A stretch of 64,000 nt of DNA from Pseudodesulfovibrio sp. S3 (lineage in GTDB: Bacteria; Desulfobacterota; Desulfovibrionia; Desulfovibrionales; Desulfovibrionaceae), in the NCBI RefSeq assembly GCF_004025585.1, contig NZ_QTZO01000002.1:248001-312000 (forward strand), written 5' to 3'. A model generated the notes under the pieces. It saw nothing but the letters and a program-made list of their open reading frames with translations, was not told the DNA's origin and did no database searches. The position numbers and the translations under genes are program-made. Of this stretch, positions 1-8,589 are shown one piece after another; the stretch's first letter is position 1, and each line of letters starts with the position of its first letter.

Positions 1-531
1 TCCGGCCTCGTTCTCTTTCACCCGCTGCTGGATGGTGCGGAAAAACGGCAGCCACGGCTTGGACAGGCTGAAGAGATACCGGGTCAGGATATACGCCGGA
101 ATGAAAATGAAGGCCGGACTGACCTCGCCCAGAAGGGGAACGGTGAAATCCACTTCACCGAAGCGGTAGAAAAGCCAGCCTATGCCGAAAGGCACCACCC
201 ACAGCGAAGACGCGAACAGGGCGATGCGGGCAAAGAAATTCTTGCCGAACGCGTCATTGGCCAACGAGTTGCAGGCCTTCCACGCGGTCTTGTCCTTGGC
301 ACCAAGCGCCTTGACCGAAAAGTTGTGGTGATCGATCATGTCGCGATTGATGGTGGCGAAATGCTTCTTGTTCAGGAAATAGACGCCAGCCATGCCCAGT
401 TCACCGATGATCGTGGCCAAAAGGCAGATCCAGAACACGCCTATGGCAAAACCCACGTAGGGGTTGCCGCTCGTGCGGAAGGCCCAGATCAACCAGGGAT
501 CGAGAAATTCATAAATCATGAAACCGGTCAT
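1..531 (-). CDS. Membrane protein of unknown function, 3' end cut by window edge
   Basis: Read leftward from ATG at 531-529, with AGGAAA six bases upstream. 177 codons are visible and the C-terminus lies outside the window. The product has hydrophobic segments at about residues 28-52, 104-120 and 135-150 separated by charged loops, so it is an inner-membrane protein. I do not recognise the family. It lies about 60 bp downstream of the TauE/SafE gene on the same strand, separated by a strong hairpin (551-577), so it may be the distal gene of that operon. A role in the same sulfur-anion transport is context-based inference only. Confidence 0.75.
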   Translation of the reverse strand, partial: MTGFMIYEFLDPWLIWAFRTSGNPYVGFAIGVFWICLLATIIGELGMAGVYFLNKKHFATINRDMIDHHNFSVKALGAKDKTAWKACNSLANDAFGKNFFARIALFASSLWVVPFGIGWLFYRFGEVDFTVPLLGEVSPAFIFIPAYILTRYLFSLSKPWLPFFRTIQQRVKENEAG

Positions 532-550
532 GCTGTTTCCTGTGTTTGAC

Positions 551-577
551 GGAGGCCGCCCGGATCGGGCGGCCTCC
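551..577 (-). terminator. 12-bp perfect hairpin between exporter and downstream membrane gene
   Basis: Arms 551-562 and 566-577 are perfectly complementary with a 3-nt loop. There is no T-run on the minus strand after the hairpin; the next gene starts 20 bases further on. It could be an intrinsic attenuator or an RNA-processing/stability element inside the operon rather than a full terminator. Confidence 0.55.
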
Positions 578-594
578 GTTGTTCCGTTCAGATA

Positions 595-1716
595 CTAGAT
601 GGGCAGCAGGATTCCGAAGAAGCCCTTCAGGGTGTACTTGAGACCCACGTAGACAGCCAGCACGATGAAGATGCGCTTCAGCCAGATGTCCGGGATGTAT
701 TTGGAAGTCTTGGGTCCGATGACGGAACCGATGACGATGCCGACAAGCTCGGCGCCGATCAGGCTCCACTCGATCGGAGTGGACTTCAGGATCATGTAGG
801 AGGCAATGGAGTTGACCATGCCGACGAAAACGGCCATGGCCGAGGTTCCGGCCACCAGATACATGGGCAGACCGGCCACGGAAGTCAGGAACGGCACCAG
901 CAGGAAGCCGCCGCCAACGCCCAGGAAGGAAGCCAGAGCAGCGATGAAGAAACCGCCGACAACCGGGATCAGGGGATTGAAGCTGAACTCGACGCCGAAG
1001 AAGGTGAATTCACAGGCCATGGGGGTGAACTTCTGGACCTTGACGCCCATCTCGGCCATGTCCACGGTACCGCCGGCCTGCTGTTCCTTGACGGATTTCT
1101 GGAAGGCTTCGGCGGCCTTTTTGGCGGCCTTCTTGCTTTCCTGACCCTTGGGGGTGGTTTCATAGAAGAGGTAGCAGCCCAGGAACAGGACGAACAGACC
1201 GAAGTAGCCGATGTAGGCCTTCAGGCTGATCTTGCCTGCGGTGAGCCAGGGCACCAGCCAGGAACCGGCCACGGAACCGATGGCCAGGGCAATGCCCAGC
1301 GGCAGCACCAGGCGACCGGCCTTCCAGTAGTTGAAGGAGGACAGGGCTGCGGAACAACCCACCAGCCACTGGTTGGACACGCGGATGGAGTCGGTGACGA
1401 CCTTGTTCAGCTTGGCACCCTTGCCGAAAGAGCTGGCGTAATCGCCCAGTCCGTAGATGGTGATGTGGCCGACACCGGCCATGATGCCGCCGAACGCTCC
1501 GACAGTGGAGAAAATCCAGCCAACCCAGATCGCCCAGACAAGGCCGATGATGATGTTGAGCTGCGGTCCGCCGGGGATCCCCAGATAACCGGGTTCGCCT
1601 GTGGGCTGGGCTTCGGCAATGGCATCAGCCAGACGATCGGCCATGGCAGGCTCTGCCATGAAACACACGGCAGCTACCAAGGCCAACATCAGAAGAGTTT
1701 TTTTGGAACGTAACAC
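595..1716 (-). CDS. TauE/SafE family sulfite/sulfur-anion exporter
   Basis: 373 residues starting at GTG (1716-1714), with the strong Shine-Dalgarno GGAGGAGG just upstream. An N-terminal hydrophobic stretch ending in AMA resembles a signal sequence or first membrane helix. The rest holds about eight more membrane segments in two halves, including the Gly-rich stretch FLGVGGGFLLVPFL typical of TauE/SafE (PF01925). A hydrophilic Lys/Ala-rich loop at about 190-225 separates the halves. The family moves sulfite, sulfoacetate or related organosulfur anions across the inner membrane. Its position behind a ferredoxin and opposite a thiosulfate/polysulfide-reductase-like enzyme fits sulfur-anion handling; the exact substrate cannot be read from sequence. 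Confidence 0.88.
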   Translation of the reverse strand: MLRSKKTLLMLALVAAVCFMAEPAMADRLADAIAEAQPTGEPGYLGIPGGPQLNIIIGLVWAIWVGWIFSTVGAFGGIMAGVGHITIYGLGDYASSFGKGAKLNKVVTDSIRVSNQWLVGCSAALSSFNYWKAGRLVLPLGIALAIGSVAGSWLVPWLTAGKISLKAYIGYFGLFVLFLGCYLFYETTPKGQESKKAAKKAAEAFQKSVKEQQAGGTVDMAEMGVKVQKFTPMACEFTFFGVEFSFNPLIPVVGGFFIAALASFLGVGGGFLLVPFLTSVAGLPMYLVAGTSAMAVFVGMVNSIASYMILKSTPIEWSLIGAELVGIVIGSVIGPKTSKYIPDIWLKRIFIVLAVYVGLKYTLKGFFGILLPI

Positions 1717-1798
1717 TGTTACCTCCTCCTCAATGAATAATAGTTAAGAACCCCTAAAGATTACTCCGCCGCCCCAGGACCGCGAAGTTTGTACCAGT

Positions 1799-2248
1799 CT
1801 ATTCCGGACGCACGAAGCTGAGTGCGCTGGTCGTGCAGCCGACAACGCAGGCAGGTGTGCCGCCGGCATCCACCCTGTCCACGCAATAATCACACTTGAG
1901 AATCTTGCCCGTGACCTCGTTGAACACCGGAACCTGCCAGGGACATGCCTCGATGCAGGCCTTACAGCCGTCGCACTTGTCCATATGCACCAGCACAAGC
2001 CCGTCCTCGCGCTTATACATGGCCCCGGTCGGACATGCGGCAACACATTCTGGCTTCTTGCAATGCATACAGTTCTGGTATTTCAGTTTGGCTGTAGGCT
2101 TGCCGTCCTTGCCGGCAATGGGCCCCTCAACCTCCATCCGGTTGAGGGACAACCCCGCAGGAACCTTGTTCTTCACCTTGCAGTGAATCAGGCAGGCGTT
2201 GCAGGCAATACAACGTTTCTTGTCAAATTTAATTCTATAACCGGCCAT
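1799..2248 (-). CDS. Four-cluster [4Fe-4S] ferredoxin, electron-transfer subunit of DMSO-reductase-type enzyme
   Basis: 149 residues with four Cys clusters: CIACNACLIHC, CMHCKKPEC followed by CP, CDGCKACIEACPW, and a C-terminal CDYC...C...C group. This is the pattern of PhsB/PsrB/NrfC-type subunits carrying four [4Fe-4S] clusters. No Tat or Sec signal, so cytoplasmic. The ATG at 2248 is preferred because AGAGGTGG sits at normal spacing; a GTG two codons upstream (2254) overlaps that ribosome site. It lies 82 bp upstream of the TauE gene on the same strand and is divergent from the molybdopterin subunit at 2520, its likely partner; the two are usually co-directional in such enzymes. Confidence 0.88.
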   Translation of the reverse strand: MAGYRIKFDKKRCIACNACLIHCKVKNKVPAGLSLNRMEVEGPIAGKDGKPTAKLKYQNCMHCKKPECVAACPTGAMYKREDGLVLVHMDKCDGCKACIEACPWQVPVFNEVTGKILKCDYCVDRVDAGGTPACVVGCTTSALSFVRPE

Positions 2249-2339
2249 ATCCACCTCTCAAGACTTCGTGTTTGGAGCGCAGTTTTAATGATGACTAAGG
2301 ACTGGAGAAAAACAGGCTCACGGTCAATGAACTCCTGGC

Positions 2340-2357
2340 TTGTGATACTTTTCTCAA
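2340..2357. promoter_or_regulatory. CRP/FNR-family (HcpR-like) site
   Basis: TTGTGA-N6-TCTCAA, one mismatch from the symmetric TTGTGA-N6-TCACAA pattern known for CRP/FNR-family regulators such as HcpR in sulfate reducers. It lies in the divergent promoter region between the ferredoxin and the molybdopterin oxidoreductase. Confidence 0.5.
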
Positions 2358-2404
2358 TCAAACAGCAATATAACCTGTTTTTCACGTTTAAATAAAGAAA
2401 AATA

Positions 2405-2422
2405 ATGTGCACTCTTTCACAT
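2405..2422. promoter_or_regulatory. Second CRP/FNR-type palindrome
   Basis: ATGTGC-N6-TCACAT, one mismatch from a perfect TGTGA-N6-TCACA site, 48 bp downstream of the first and about 100 bp before the molybdoenzyme start. Two such sites between divergent genes suggest joint control of both transcripts. Confidence 0.45.
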
Positions 2423-2519
2423 GCTGGTAATGTGTTGCAGAGGCTTGTCTGACAAAGATACGGTCCACAGCATATAGAGAACTGTACACATTCATCCCCG
2501 TCTGTACTGGAGGAAGCGT

Positions 2520-4610
2520 ATGAATAAGGAATATGTGAAAAGCTTGTGCGGCATGTGCTCGGTGCGCTGCCCCATCGAGGTCGAGGTGGTCGATGGCAAG
2601 GCCGAGTATATCCAGGGCAACCCGGATGCTCCCGGCATCATGGGCTCCCTGTGTCCTCGCGGCGCGGCCGGAACGGCCCTGACCTATGATGAAGAACGTC
2701 CGCAGTATCCCATGGTCCGCACCGGCAAACGGGGCGAAGGCAAGTGGAAACAGGTTTCCTGGGACGAAGCCCTGGACTACGTGGCCGATGAACTGACCCG
2801 TATCCAGGACTCCTACGGCAAGGATTCGGTCCTCTTTTCCGACCGTGGCGGCCCCTTCCGCGACTTCTACCGCGCCTTTCTTCGTGGCATAGGTACGGCC
2901 AACTACAACAACCACGACTCGGCCTGCGCCCGCAACGTGCAGAACGCCGCCCTGTCCGTCTTCGGGTTCGGCCGCAAAAGCGTTTCCTATGACCTCAAGA
3001 ACGCCAAGCACGTCATCCTGCAACAGCGAAACATCATGGAAGCCGTCAACGTGGCCGAGGTCAACAACCTGCTCACCGGCATGGAAAAGGGCTGCAAGCT
3101 GACGGTCATCGACATCCGCGCCAATGTCCCGGCCACCAAGGCCGACAATTTCTTCCTCATCCGTCCCGGCACGGACTACGGCTTCAACCTGGCCGTCATC
3201 AACGTTCTCATCAATAATGAATTGTACGACAAGAAGTTCGTGGCCGACTGGGTGGAGGATTTCGACAAGCTCAAGGAATTCGTCCAGCCCTATACGCCCG
3301 AGTGGGCCGCCCTGGAAACCGGCGTGTCCGCAGAAGCCCTGATCGATTTCTGCCAACAGCTCGCCGAAGGCGCACCCAGCGTCATCTGGCATCCGGGCTG
3401 GATGACCGCGCGCTACACCGACTCGTTCAATATGACCCGCATGATCTACATCATCAACGCCCTGCTCGGCGCGGTCGGCGCCAAGGGCGGCCTGCCTTTC
3501 ATGAACAAGCCCGGCGATGTGGGCCGCAAGGGTCTCAAGAGCTTCATGGAACTCTACCCGAAACCCGAGGGCAAGCGCGCCGACGGCGTGGGCTGGATGC
3601 ACGGACGCAAGCACTTCGACGCCGGTCCCGGCCTGGTCAACCTGGCATACGAGGCCGCCGAAGACGAAAGCCCGTATCCGATCAAGGCGTACATCGTCCA
3701 GCGGCACGATCCGCTCATGGCCTTCCCGGACATGGCCGACGTCAAATCCATGTGGGACAATATCGAACTGCTGGTGGCCGCGACCTTCTCCTGGTCCGAC
3801 ACCGCCTGGTACGCCGATGTGGTCCTGCCGATCTCGCCCTATCTGGAACGGGACGAAATCATCATGACCAAGAACGGTCCCAAGCCGTGCTTCCAGGTGC
3901 GCAAACGAGCCATGCAGCCGCTGTATGACACCAAGGCCATCTGGGAAATATACGCTGGGCTGGCAAAACGCATGGGCCTGAAGGAACTCGACTTCGACAA
4001 TATCGAGGACATCTGGAAATTCCAACTCGAAGGCACCGGCGTGTCCGTGGAAGACTTCGAAAAAACCGGCATCGTTTCCCTGGCCGCCGACCCCCTGTAC
4101 CAACCGGTCAAGGAAGGGTCCTTCAAGACCCCCTCCGGCAAGGTGCAGATCATCGACGCCAAGCTTGAAGCCGACGGCGAGTCGTCGCTGAAGCCCTACA
4201 TTTCCCCCGAACAGCCGCCTGCGGACAGATTCCGCATCACCTTCGGCCGCTGCGCCCTGCACACTCAAGGCCATACGGTGAACAACTCCCTGCTCTTCGA
4301 GCGCATGCCGGAAAACGTCCTTTGGATCAACACCAAACGCGCCCAAGCGCTCGGCATCAACACCGACGATTACGTCACCGTCAGCAACAACGGGTACAAT
4401 GCCAAGATCAAGGCGTTCGTCACTGACTTCATCCATCCCGAAGCCGTATTCATGGTCCACGGCTTCGGCCATGACCTGCCGTGCGAATCCCGCGCACGCG
4501 GCCGGGGTGCCGCCGACAACCAGTTGATGCCCAAGGGCATCCGAAACTGGGACAAGGGCGGCGGAGCCATCGCCATGCAGGAACACTTCATCGAAGTCAA
4601 AAAAGCCTAA
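2520..4610 (+). CDS. Molybdopterin oxidoreductase, PhsA/PsrA-like (thiosulfate/polysulfide reductase type), cytoplasmic
   Basis: 696 residues; ATG with GGAGG seven bases upstream. The N-terminus holds the [4Fe-4S] binding pattern Cys10-X2-Cys13-X3-Cys17...Cys45, followed by the molybdopterin oxidoreductase core and a C-terminal dinucleotide-binding domain (about 575-690, including CALHTQGHTVNN). Cys136 in NNHDSACARN is the probable molybdenum ligand. The layout matches PhsA/PsrA enzymes that reduce thiosulfate or polysulfide. There is no twin-arginine signal and no NrfD-type membrane anchor nearby, so this is probably a soluble cytoplasmic enzyme working with the four-cluster ferredoxin at 1799-2248. 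Substrate assignment (thiosulfate, polysulfide, tetrathionate) is inference. A strong terminator follows at 4632-4674. Confidence 0.87.
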   Translation: MNKEYVKSLCGMCSVRCPIEVEVVDGKAEYIQGNPDAPGIMGSLCPRGAAGTALTYDEERPQYPMVRTGKRGEGKWKQVSWDEALDYVADELTRIQDSYGKDSVLFSDRGGPFRDFYRAFLRGIGTANYNNHDSACARNVQNAALSVFGFGRKSVSYDLKNAKHVILQQRNIMEAVNVAEVNNLLTGMEKGCKLTVIDIRANVPATKADNFFLIRPGTDYGFNLAVINVLINNELYDKKFVADWVEDFDKLKEFVQPYTPEWAALETGVSAEALIDFCQQLAEGAPSVIWHPGWMTARYTDSFNMTRMIYIINALLGAVGAKGGLPFMNKPGDVGRKGLKSFMELYPKPEGKRADGVGWMHGRKHFDAGPGLVNLAYEAAEDESPYPIKAYIVQRHDPLMAFPDMADVKSMWDNIELLVAATFSWSDTAWYADVVLPISPYLERDEIIMTKNGPKPCFQVRKRAMQPLYDTKAIWEIYAGLAKRMGLKELDFDNIEDIWKFQLEGTGVSVEDFEKTGIVSLAADPLYQPVKEGSFKTPSGKVQIIDAKLEADGESSLKPYISPEQPPADRFRITFGRCALHTQGHTVNNSLLFERMPENVLWINTKRAQALGINTDDYVTVSNNGYNAKIKAFVTDFIHPEAVFMVHGFGHDLPCESRARGRGAADNQLMPKGIRNWDKGGGAIAMQEHFIEVKKA

Positions 4611-4631
4611 ACCACTCTCACCCCCGATATG

Positions 4632-4674
4632 GGAAAGACCGGTATCGCCCCCGATGCCGGTCTTTCCTTTTTTT
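4632..4674 (+). terminator. Intrinsic terminator of molybdoenzyme gene
   Basis: Sixteen-base arms GGAAAGACCGGTATCG / CGATGCCGGTCTTTCC (one mismatched pair) with a 4-nt loop, followed by seven T. Confidence 0.9.
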
Positions 4675-4697
4675 GGGGCCGGACCCGCTCGTAGTGC

Positions 4698-4817
4698 GGC
4701 TTACGGGAGCAGGCCATCTGCACATTTTTCGGCCTTGCCGAGTCCTCGCCGTCTGGGAATACGGCTGCGGGGCGGCTGCGCCCGAAAAAATGCACATCTG
4801 ACACACTCCCGGAAGCC
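4698..4817. repeat. Long imperfect inverted repeat in intergenic region
   Basis: The arm 4698-4732 reappears as an imperfect reverse complement at 4782-4817 (shared blocks GGCTT-CGGGAG and TGCACATTTTTTCGG-like). The roughly 50 bp between the arms contain a smaller hairpin. The 417-bp gap between the molybdoenzyme and phosphomannomutase genes (4611-5027) otherwise holds only the two terminators; no gene is evident. Confidence 0.5.
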
Positions 4818-4972
4818 TGATCGCGTTATCAGACGACTTCGGAAGAAAAGAGCCGCTGTTCAGGTGCTGGCCACCCGAAATTGCTCCAGTTTGAGAAGAA
4901 TATATCGGGCTGGTTCGCGGAGCGACCCGAAAAGGTTAGGAAGGGAGAGGGAGTGGGGGGGGCAGGAGGCAT

Positions 4973-5006
4973 AAAAAAGTTGCGCCGTCCGTATGGAAGG
5001 CGCAAC
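4973..5006 (-). terminator. Intrinsic terminator of phosphomannomutase gene
   Basis: Reading leftward: GTTGCGCCT...AGGCGCAAC-like arms (4979-4986 with 4999-5006), then a run of six T. It lies 21 bases after the stop codon at 5028. Confidence 0.85.
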
Positions 5007-5027
5007 TGTGTTGATTCGATATGGCGT

Positions 5028-6389
5028 CTAGCCTTCGGCAATCCAGGTCTTGAGCTTGTCTTCGAACATGGTCCTGATTTCGTCCAGCCGCTCCTGGGTC
5101 TCGGCCTCGAAACGCAGAACCAGCACGGGCTGGGTGTTGGAGGCACGGATAAGCCCCCAGCCGTCAGGGAAGATCGCTCGCACGCCGTCGATGTCCACGA
5201 CATCGAACTTGGAGCTGAAATACTCCACGGCCTTCTGCACCACCCGGGGCTTGAGGGCCTCGGGGCACTCCGCCCGGAGTTCCGGGGTGTAATAGGTCTT
5301 GGGCCATGTCTTGAGATGACCGCTCATCGGTTCATCGGACTGGCTCAATATCTCCACGATGCGCAGGGCCGCATACGTGGCGTCGTCAAAGCCGTAGTAC
5401 CGGTCCGCAAAGAACATGTGCCCGCTCATCTCGCCCGCGAATTTGGCATCGATCTCGCGCATACGGGCCTTGATCAGGGAGTGGCCGGTCTTCCACATGA
5501 CCGCGTCCCCGCCGTGGGCCTTGATGTCGGCATACATGAGATGGGAGCACTTGACCTCGCCGATGATGGACGCGCCCGGAAACGTCTTGAGGATGTCGCG
5601 GGCATAAATGGCCACCAACTGGTCGCCAAAGAGCAGTTCGCCCTTTTCCGTGACCACGCCGATACGGTCGCCGTCACCGTCCAGACCGATGCCTATATCG
5701 GCCTTTTCCGCCAGCACGGTTTTTTGCAGGGCCGCCATATTCTTCTCCACCACCGGGTCCGGGTGGTGGTTGGGGAAATCGCCGTCGGGGTCGCAATAGA
5801 GACGGATCACTTCAGCACCGGCCCGCTCCAGGGCATCCGCCGTCAGGGTGCCGCCCGTGCCGTTGCCTCCGTCGACGACCACTTTCACAGGCCGCTTGAA
5901 GGTGACGTCGGCCGCAAGTTCCTCGACGTACTTGCCAAGGATCTCCTCATGCCGGGCAGAGCCGCTTCCCTTGGGAAAATCGCCCTTCTCCATGATGTCG
6001 TAGACCACCTGCACCTCTTCAGAATGGATGGTGCTGACACCCTGCCAGACCTTGAATCCATTGTATTCCGACGGATTGTGACTGGCGGTGATCATGACCC
6101 CTGCGGTTTCACCGAACTTGGTGACCGCCCAATAAAAGGCCGGTGAAGAAACCTGGCCGATGGTGATGACGTCAACGCCGGTGGCATTGAGTCCGCGGGT
6201 CATGGCCTCGGCATAGGCCGGGGATGAATGGCGGCAGTCGTGGCCGACCACGGCCACCTTGGAACCGTGCTGCAGAAAATACGTTCCGCAAGCCCGGCCC
6301 AGGCGTTCCACCCATTCTTCATCGAAATCACTGTCAACTATGCCGCGAATATCATAGGTCCTGAATACTTCCCGTAAAATTGGCTTCAT
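5028..6389 (-). CDS. Phosphomannomutase/phosphoglucomutase
   Basis: 453 residues from ATG at 6389-6387, with GGAGGAAC five bases upstream; a longer open frame to 6476 has no better start. Four hallmark sites of the alpha-D-phosphohexomutase family are visible in order: the phosphoserine loop TASHNPSEYNG, the metal-binding loop GLDGDGDRIG, the sugar-binding loop GEMSGHMFF, and the C-terminal phosphate-binding RASNTQPVLVLRFE. The enzyme interconverts hexose 1- and 6-phosphates (mannose and/or glucose) for nucleotide-sugar and surface polysaccharide synthesis in the cytoplasm. Usual length for the AlgC/ManB type. Transcribed alone, with its own terminator. Confidence 0.93.
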   Translation of the reverse strand: MKPILREVFRTYDIRGIVDSDFDEEWVERLGRACGTYFLQHGSKVAVVGHDCRHSSPAYAEAMTRGLNATGVDVITIGQVSSPAFYWAVTKFGETAGVMITASHNPSEYNGFKVWQGVSTIHSEEVQVVYDIMEKGDFPKGSGSARHEEILGKYVEELAADVTFKRPVKVVVDGGNGTGGTLTADALERAGAEVIRLYCDPDGDFPNHHPDPVVEKNMAALQKTVLAEKADIGIGLDGDGDRIGVVTEKGELLFGDQLVAIYARDILKTFPGASIIGEVKCSHLMYADIKAHGGDAVMWKTGHSLIKARMREIDAKFAGEMSGHMFFADRYYGFDDATYAALRIVEILSQSDEPMSGHLKTWPKTYYTPELRAECPEALKPRVVQKAVEYFSSKFDVVDIDGVRAIFPDGWGLIRASNTQPVLVLRFEAETQERLDEIRTMFEDKLKTWIAEG

Positions 6390-6637
6390 CTGAGTTCCTC
6401 CCTGCTCCGGGTACCGAGCAGTTTGTCTGTTTGGTCTGTTCGATCCGGCCAGTAGCACGGGCCGGACTGCAATCAAAGCACGAATTCAACTTTGTTGCCA
6501 AGGGATACCTCTGCAGCCTGCAAAATAATAATCCTCCATGCACAGGCCATGAACCGCTCCCTTCCCGACATCGTATACGGAATAATCCCGCAAACCTCCA
6601 CCGTTCCGATTGACACGAAATTGTCACAACGGACCCA

Positions 6638-6667
6638 TTGACGTATCCGCATAAGCGGATTTATATG
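6638..6667 (+). promoter_or_regulatory. ars promoter with ArsR operator inside the spacer
   Basis: TTGACG (6638-6643), a 17-bp spacer, then TTATAT (6661-6666). The palindrome ATCCGC-N4-GCGGAT (6645-6660) fills the spacer, where a bound ArsR dimer would block RNA polymerase. A second palindrome TGACA-N6-TGTCA lies upstream at 6611-6626. Predicted transcription start is at about 6673, almost on the arsR ATG. Confidence 0.6.
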
Positions 6668-6674
6668 TTCCCTC

Positions 6675-7025
6675 ATGGAACACCTTGCGTTGCGCTTCAA
6701 GGGATTGAGCGACCCTACACGGCTGAGGATCTTCAGGCTGCTGGCCCATGGCGAGCTTTGCGTATGCGACCTGATGGCCGGGCTGGATCTGCCTCAGTCC
6801 ACGGTATCACGGCACATGTCCTTCCTGAAAAAAAGCGACTGGGTGTCGAGCCGCCGCAACGGAAAGTGGGTCTACTACACGCTGACCGCCCCGGCCGATG
6901 AAATACAGTCCCTGATACTCCAACAGCTCAGGCGGAACCTCCCGGCCATGAAAGAGGCCAGACAGGATTACGGACGGCTCATGAGCCATCTGGACACCAA
7001 GAACACGGAAACCTGTACGGACTAA
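6675..7025 (+). CDS. arsR: ArsR family metal(loid)-responsive repressor
   Basis: 116 residues. The winged-helix fold is recognisable from [20 protein letters not shown] at the N-terminus, and the metal site is the classical ELCVCDL motif of arsenite-sensing ArsR proteins. The recognition helix follows ([14 protein letters not shown]). First gene of an arsR-acr3-arsC operon; the next gene starts 20 bp later. It should repress its own operon until arsenite or antimonite binds the Cys pair. There is no Shine-Dalgarno sequence before the ATG, and the predicted promoter would place transcription start only 1-2 bases upstream, so the mRNA may be leaderless. Confidence 0.92.
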   Translation: MEHLALRFKGLSDPTRLRIFRLLAHGELCVCDLMAGLDLPQSTVSRHMSFLKKSDWVSSRRNGKWVYYTLTAPADEIQSLILQQLRRNLPAMKEARQDYGRLMSHLDTKNTETCTD

Positions 7026-7044
7026 CACGACAACAAAGGACAAC

Positions 7045-8151
7045 ATGATGGCGGAATCAACGATCAAACGGCTTTCCTTTCTGGACAGGTTCCTGACCCT
7101 GTGGATATTCCTGGCCATGTTCATCGGCGTGGGCAGCGGTTATTTCCTGCCGGGCATCAAGGATGTCATCGACTCCTTCCAGGTCGGAACCACCAATATT
7201 CCCATCGCCATAGGCCTTATCCTGATGATGTATCCGCCTCTGGCAAAGGTCAAATACGAAGAACTCGGCAAGGTTTTCCGCAACTACAAGGTGCTGGCCC
7301 TCTCACTGGTCCAGAACTGGATCATCGGTCCCATCCTCATGTTCGGACTGGCCGTCACCTTCCTGTCCGGCCACCACGATTACATGGTGGGATTGATCCT
7401 GATCGGACTGGCCCGTTGCATCGCCATGGTCATCGTCTGGAACGATCTTGCCAAAGGCGATTCCGAATACTGCGCCGGACTGGTGGCCTTCAATTCCATT
7501 TTTCAAGTGCTTTTCTTTTCGGTCTACGCCTATATCTTCATCACGATCCTGCCCGGCTGGTTCGGTCTGGAAGGAGTGGTGGTGGACATCTCCATGGGCC
7601 AGATAGCCGAAAGCGTGTTCATCTATCTCGGCATCCCGTTCCTGGCAGGCATGGCCTCGCGCTTCATCGGGATCAAACTCAAGGGCAAGGAATGGTACGA
7701 GCAGGTGTTCATCCCGAAGATCAGCCCCTTGACCCTCTGCTTCCTGCTCTTCACCATCTTCGTCATGTTCTCGCTCAAGGGAGACAAGGTCGTGGCCCTG
7801 CCGTTGGACGTGGTCCGCATCGCCATCCCGCTGACCATCTATTTCCTGATCATGTTCCTGGTCTCATTCTACCTTTCATGGAAGGCCGATGCCACCTATG
7901 AACAATCCACCACCCTGAGTTTCACGGCGGCCTCCAACAACTTCGAACTGGCCATTGCCGTGGCCATCGCGGTCTTCGGCATCAACTCGGGCGAAGCCTT
8001 TGCCACGGTCATCGGCCCGCTGGTGGAGGTGCCGGTCCTCATCGGCCTGGTCAACGTGGCCATCTATTTCAAACGCAGATATTACCCCTTTGCCAAGGAA
8101 TCCCTGAACGGCATCTGCCATGTCAGATGTGAAACCTCGGAAGCCCGGTAG
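7045..8151 (+). CDS. acr3: ACR3 family arsenite efflux permease
   Basis: 368 residues with ten predicted membrane helices. [19 protein letters not shown] near the N-terminus and the block [19 protein letters not shown] are typical of ACR3/ArsB-type arsenite exporters of the BART superfamily, and the helix with [13 protein letters not shown] contains the conserved Cys of ACR3 transporters. It exports As(III) across the inner membrane using the proton motive force. AAGGA lies four bases before the first ATG; the immediately following ATG at 7048 is at more usual spacing. Second gene of the ars operon, with arsC starting 9 bp after its stop. Confidence 0.93.
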   Translation: MMAESTIKRLSFLDRFLTLWIFLAMFIGVGSGYFLPGIKDVIDSFQVGTTNIPIAIGLILMMYPPLAKVKYEELGKVFRNYKVLALSLVQNWIIGPILMFGLAVTFLSGHHDYMVGLILIGLARCIAMVIVWNDLAKGDSEYCAGLVAFNSIFQVLFFSVYAYIFITILPGWFGLEGVVVDISMGQIAESVFIYLGIPFLAGMASRFIGIKLKGKEWYEQVFIPKISPLTLCFLLFTIFVMFSLKGDKVVALPLDVVRIAIPLTIYFLIMFLVSFYLSWKADATYEQSTTLSFTAASNNFELAIAVAIAVFGINSGEAFATVIGPLVEVPVLIGLVNVAIYFKRRYYPFAKESLNGICHVRCETSEAR

Positions 8152-8160
8152 GAGCCACGA

Positions 8161-8589
8161 ATGAACATACTTTTCCTGTGCACCGGCAACTCATGCCGCA
8201 GCCAAATGGCCGAAGGGTGGGCCGCCCACCTCAAGCCAGATGCCTTCACCGCATACTCCGCAGGCGTTGAGACCCACGGCCTGAACCCCTTTGCGGTCAA
8301 GGTCATGGCCGAGGCCGGAGTGGATATCTCCAACAACGCCTCCAAGCTGGTCACCGACCTGCCCGAAGGCGTGGAATTCGAATACGTGGTCACGGTCTGC
8401 GGGCACGCCAATGAGAACTGCCCCTATTTCCCAGCCAAGACCAAGGTGGTACACGTCGGGTTTGACGACCCGCCGAGTCTGACCAGAAATCTCTCCGACG
8501 AAGAGGAAATCCTGACCGTGTATCGCCGCGTCCGGGATGAAATCAAGGAATTCGTCCAGGGCCTGCCAGATTCGATGCAGGTCGAATAA
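8161..8589 (+). CDS. arsC: Thioredoxin-coupled arsenate reductase (low-molecular-weight phosphatase type)
   Basis: 142 residues; AGGAG precedes the ATG at good spacing. The N-terminal CTGNSCRSQ is the phosphate-binding loop of LMW-phosphatase-type ArsC, and [13 protein letters not shown] carries the redox Cys pair (Cys80, Cys87) that with Cys12 or Cys7 relays the disulfide to thioredoxin. It reduces arsenate to arsenite for ACR3 to export. Third gene of the operon. The same reading frame stays open after the TAA stop to 8811, with GC-rich third positions. Confidence 0.93.
   Translation: MNILFLCTGNSCRSQMAEGWAAHLKPDAFTAYSAGVETHGLNPFAVKVMAEAGVDISNNASKLVTDLPEGVEFEYVVTVCGHANENCPYFPAKTKVVHVGFDDPPSLTRNLSDEEEILTVYRRVRDEIKEFVQGLPDSMQVE

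Noticed and set aside
2388-4586. 732-codon open frame on the minus strand
   Set aside because: It mirrors the molybdopterin oxidoreductase gene; its translation has no domain and reflects high-GC codon bias.
4881-6146. 421-codon plus-strand frame
   Set aside because: Lies opposite the phosphomannomutase gene, whose motifs are unmistakable, and runs through that gene's terminator.
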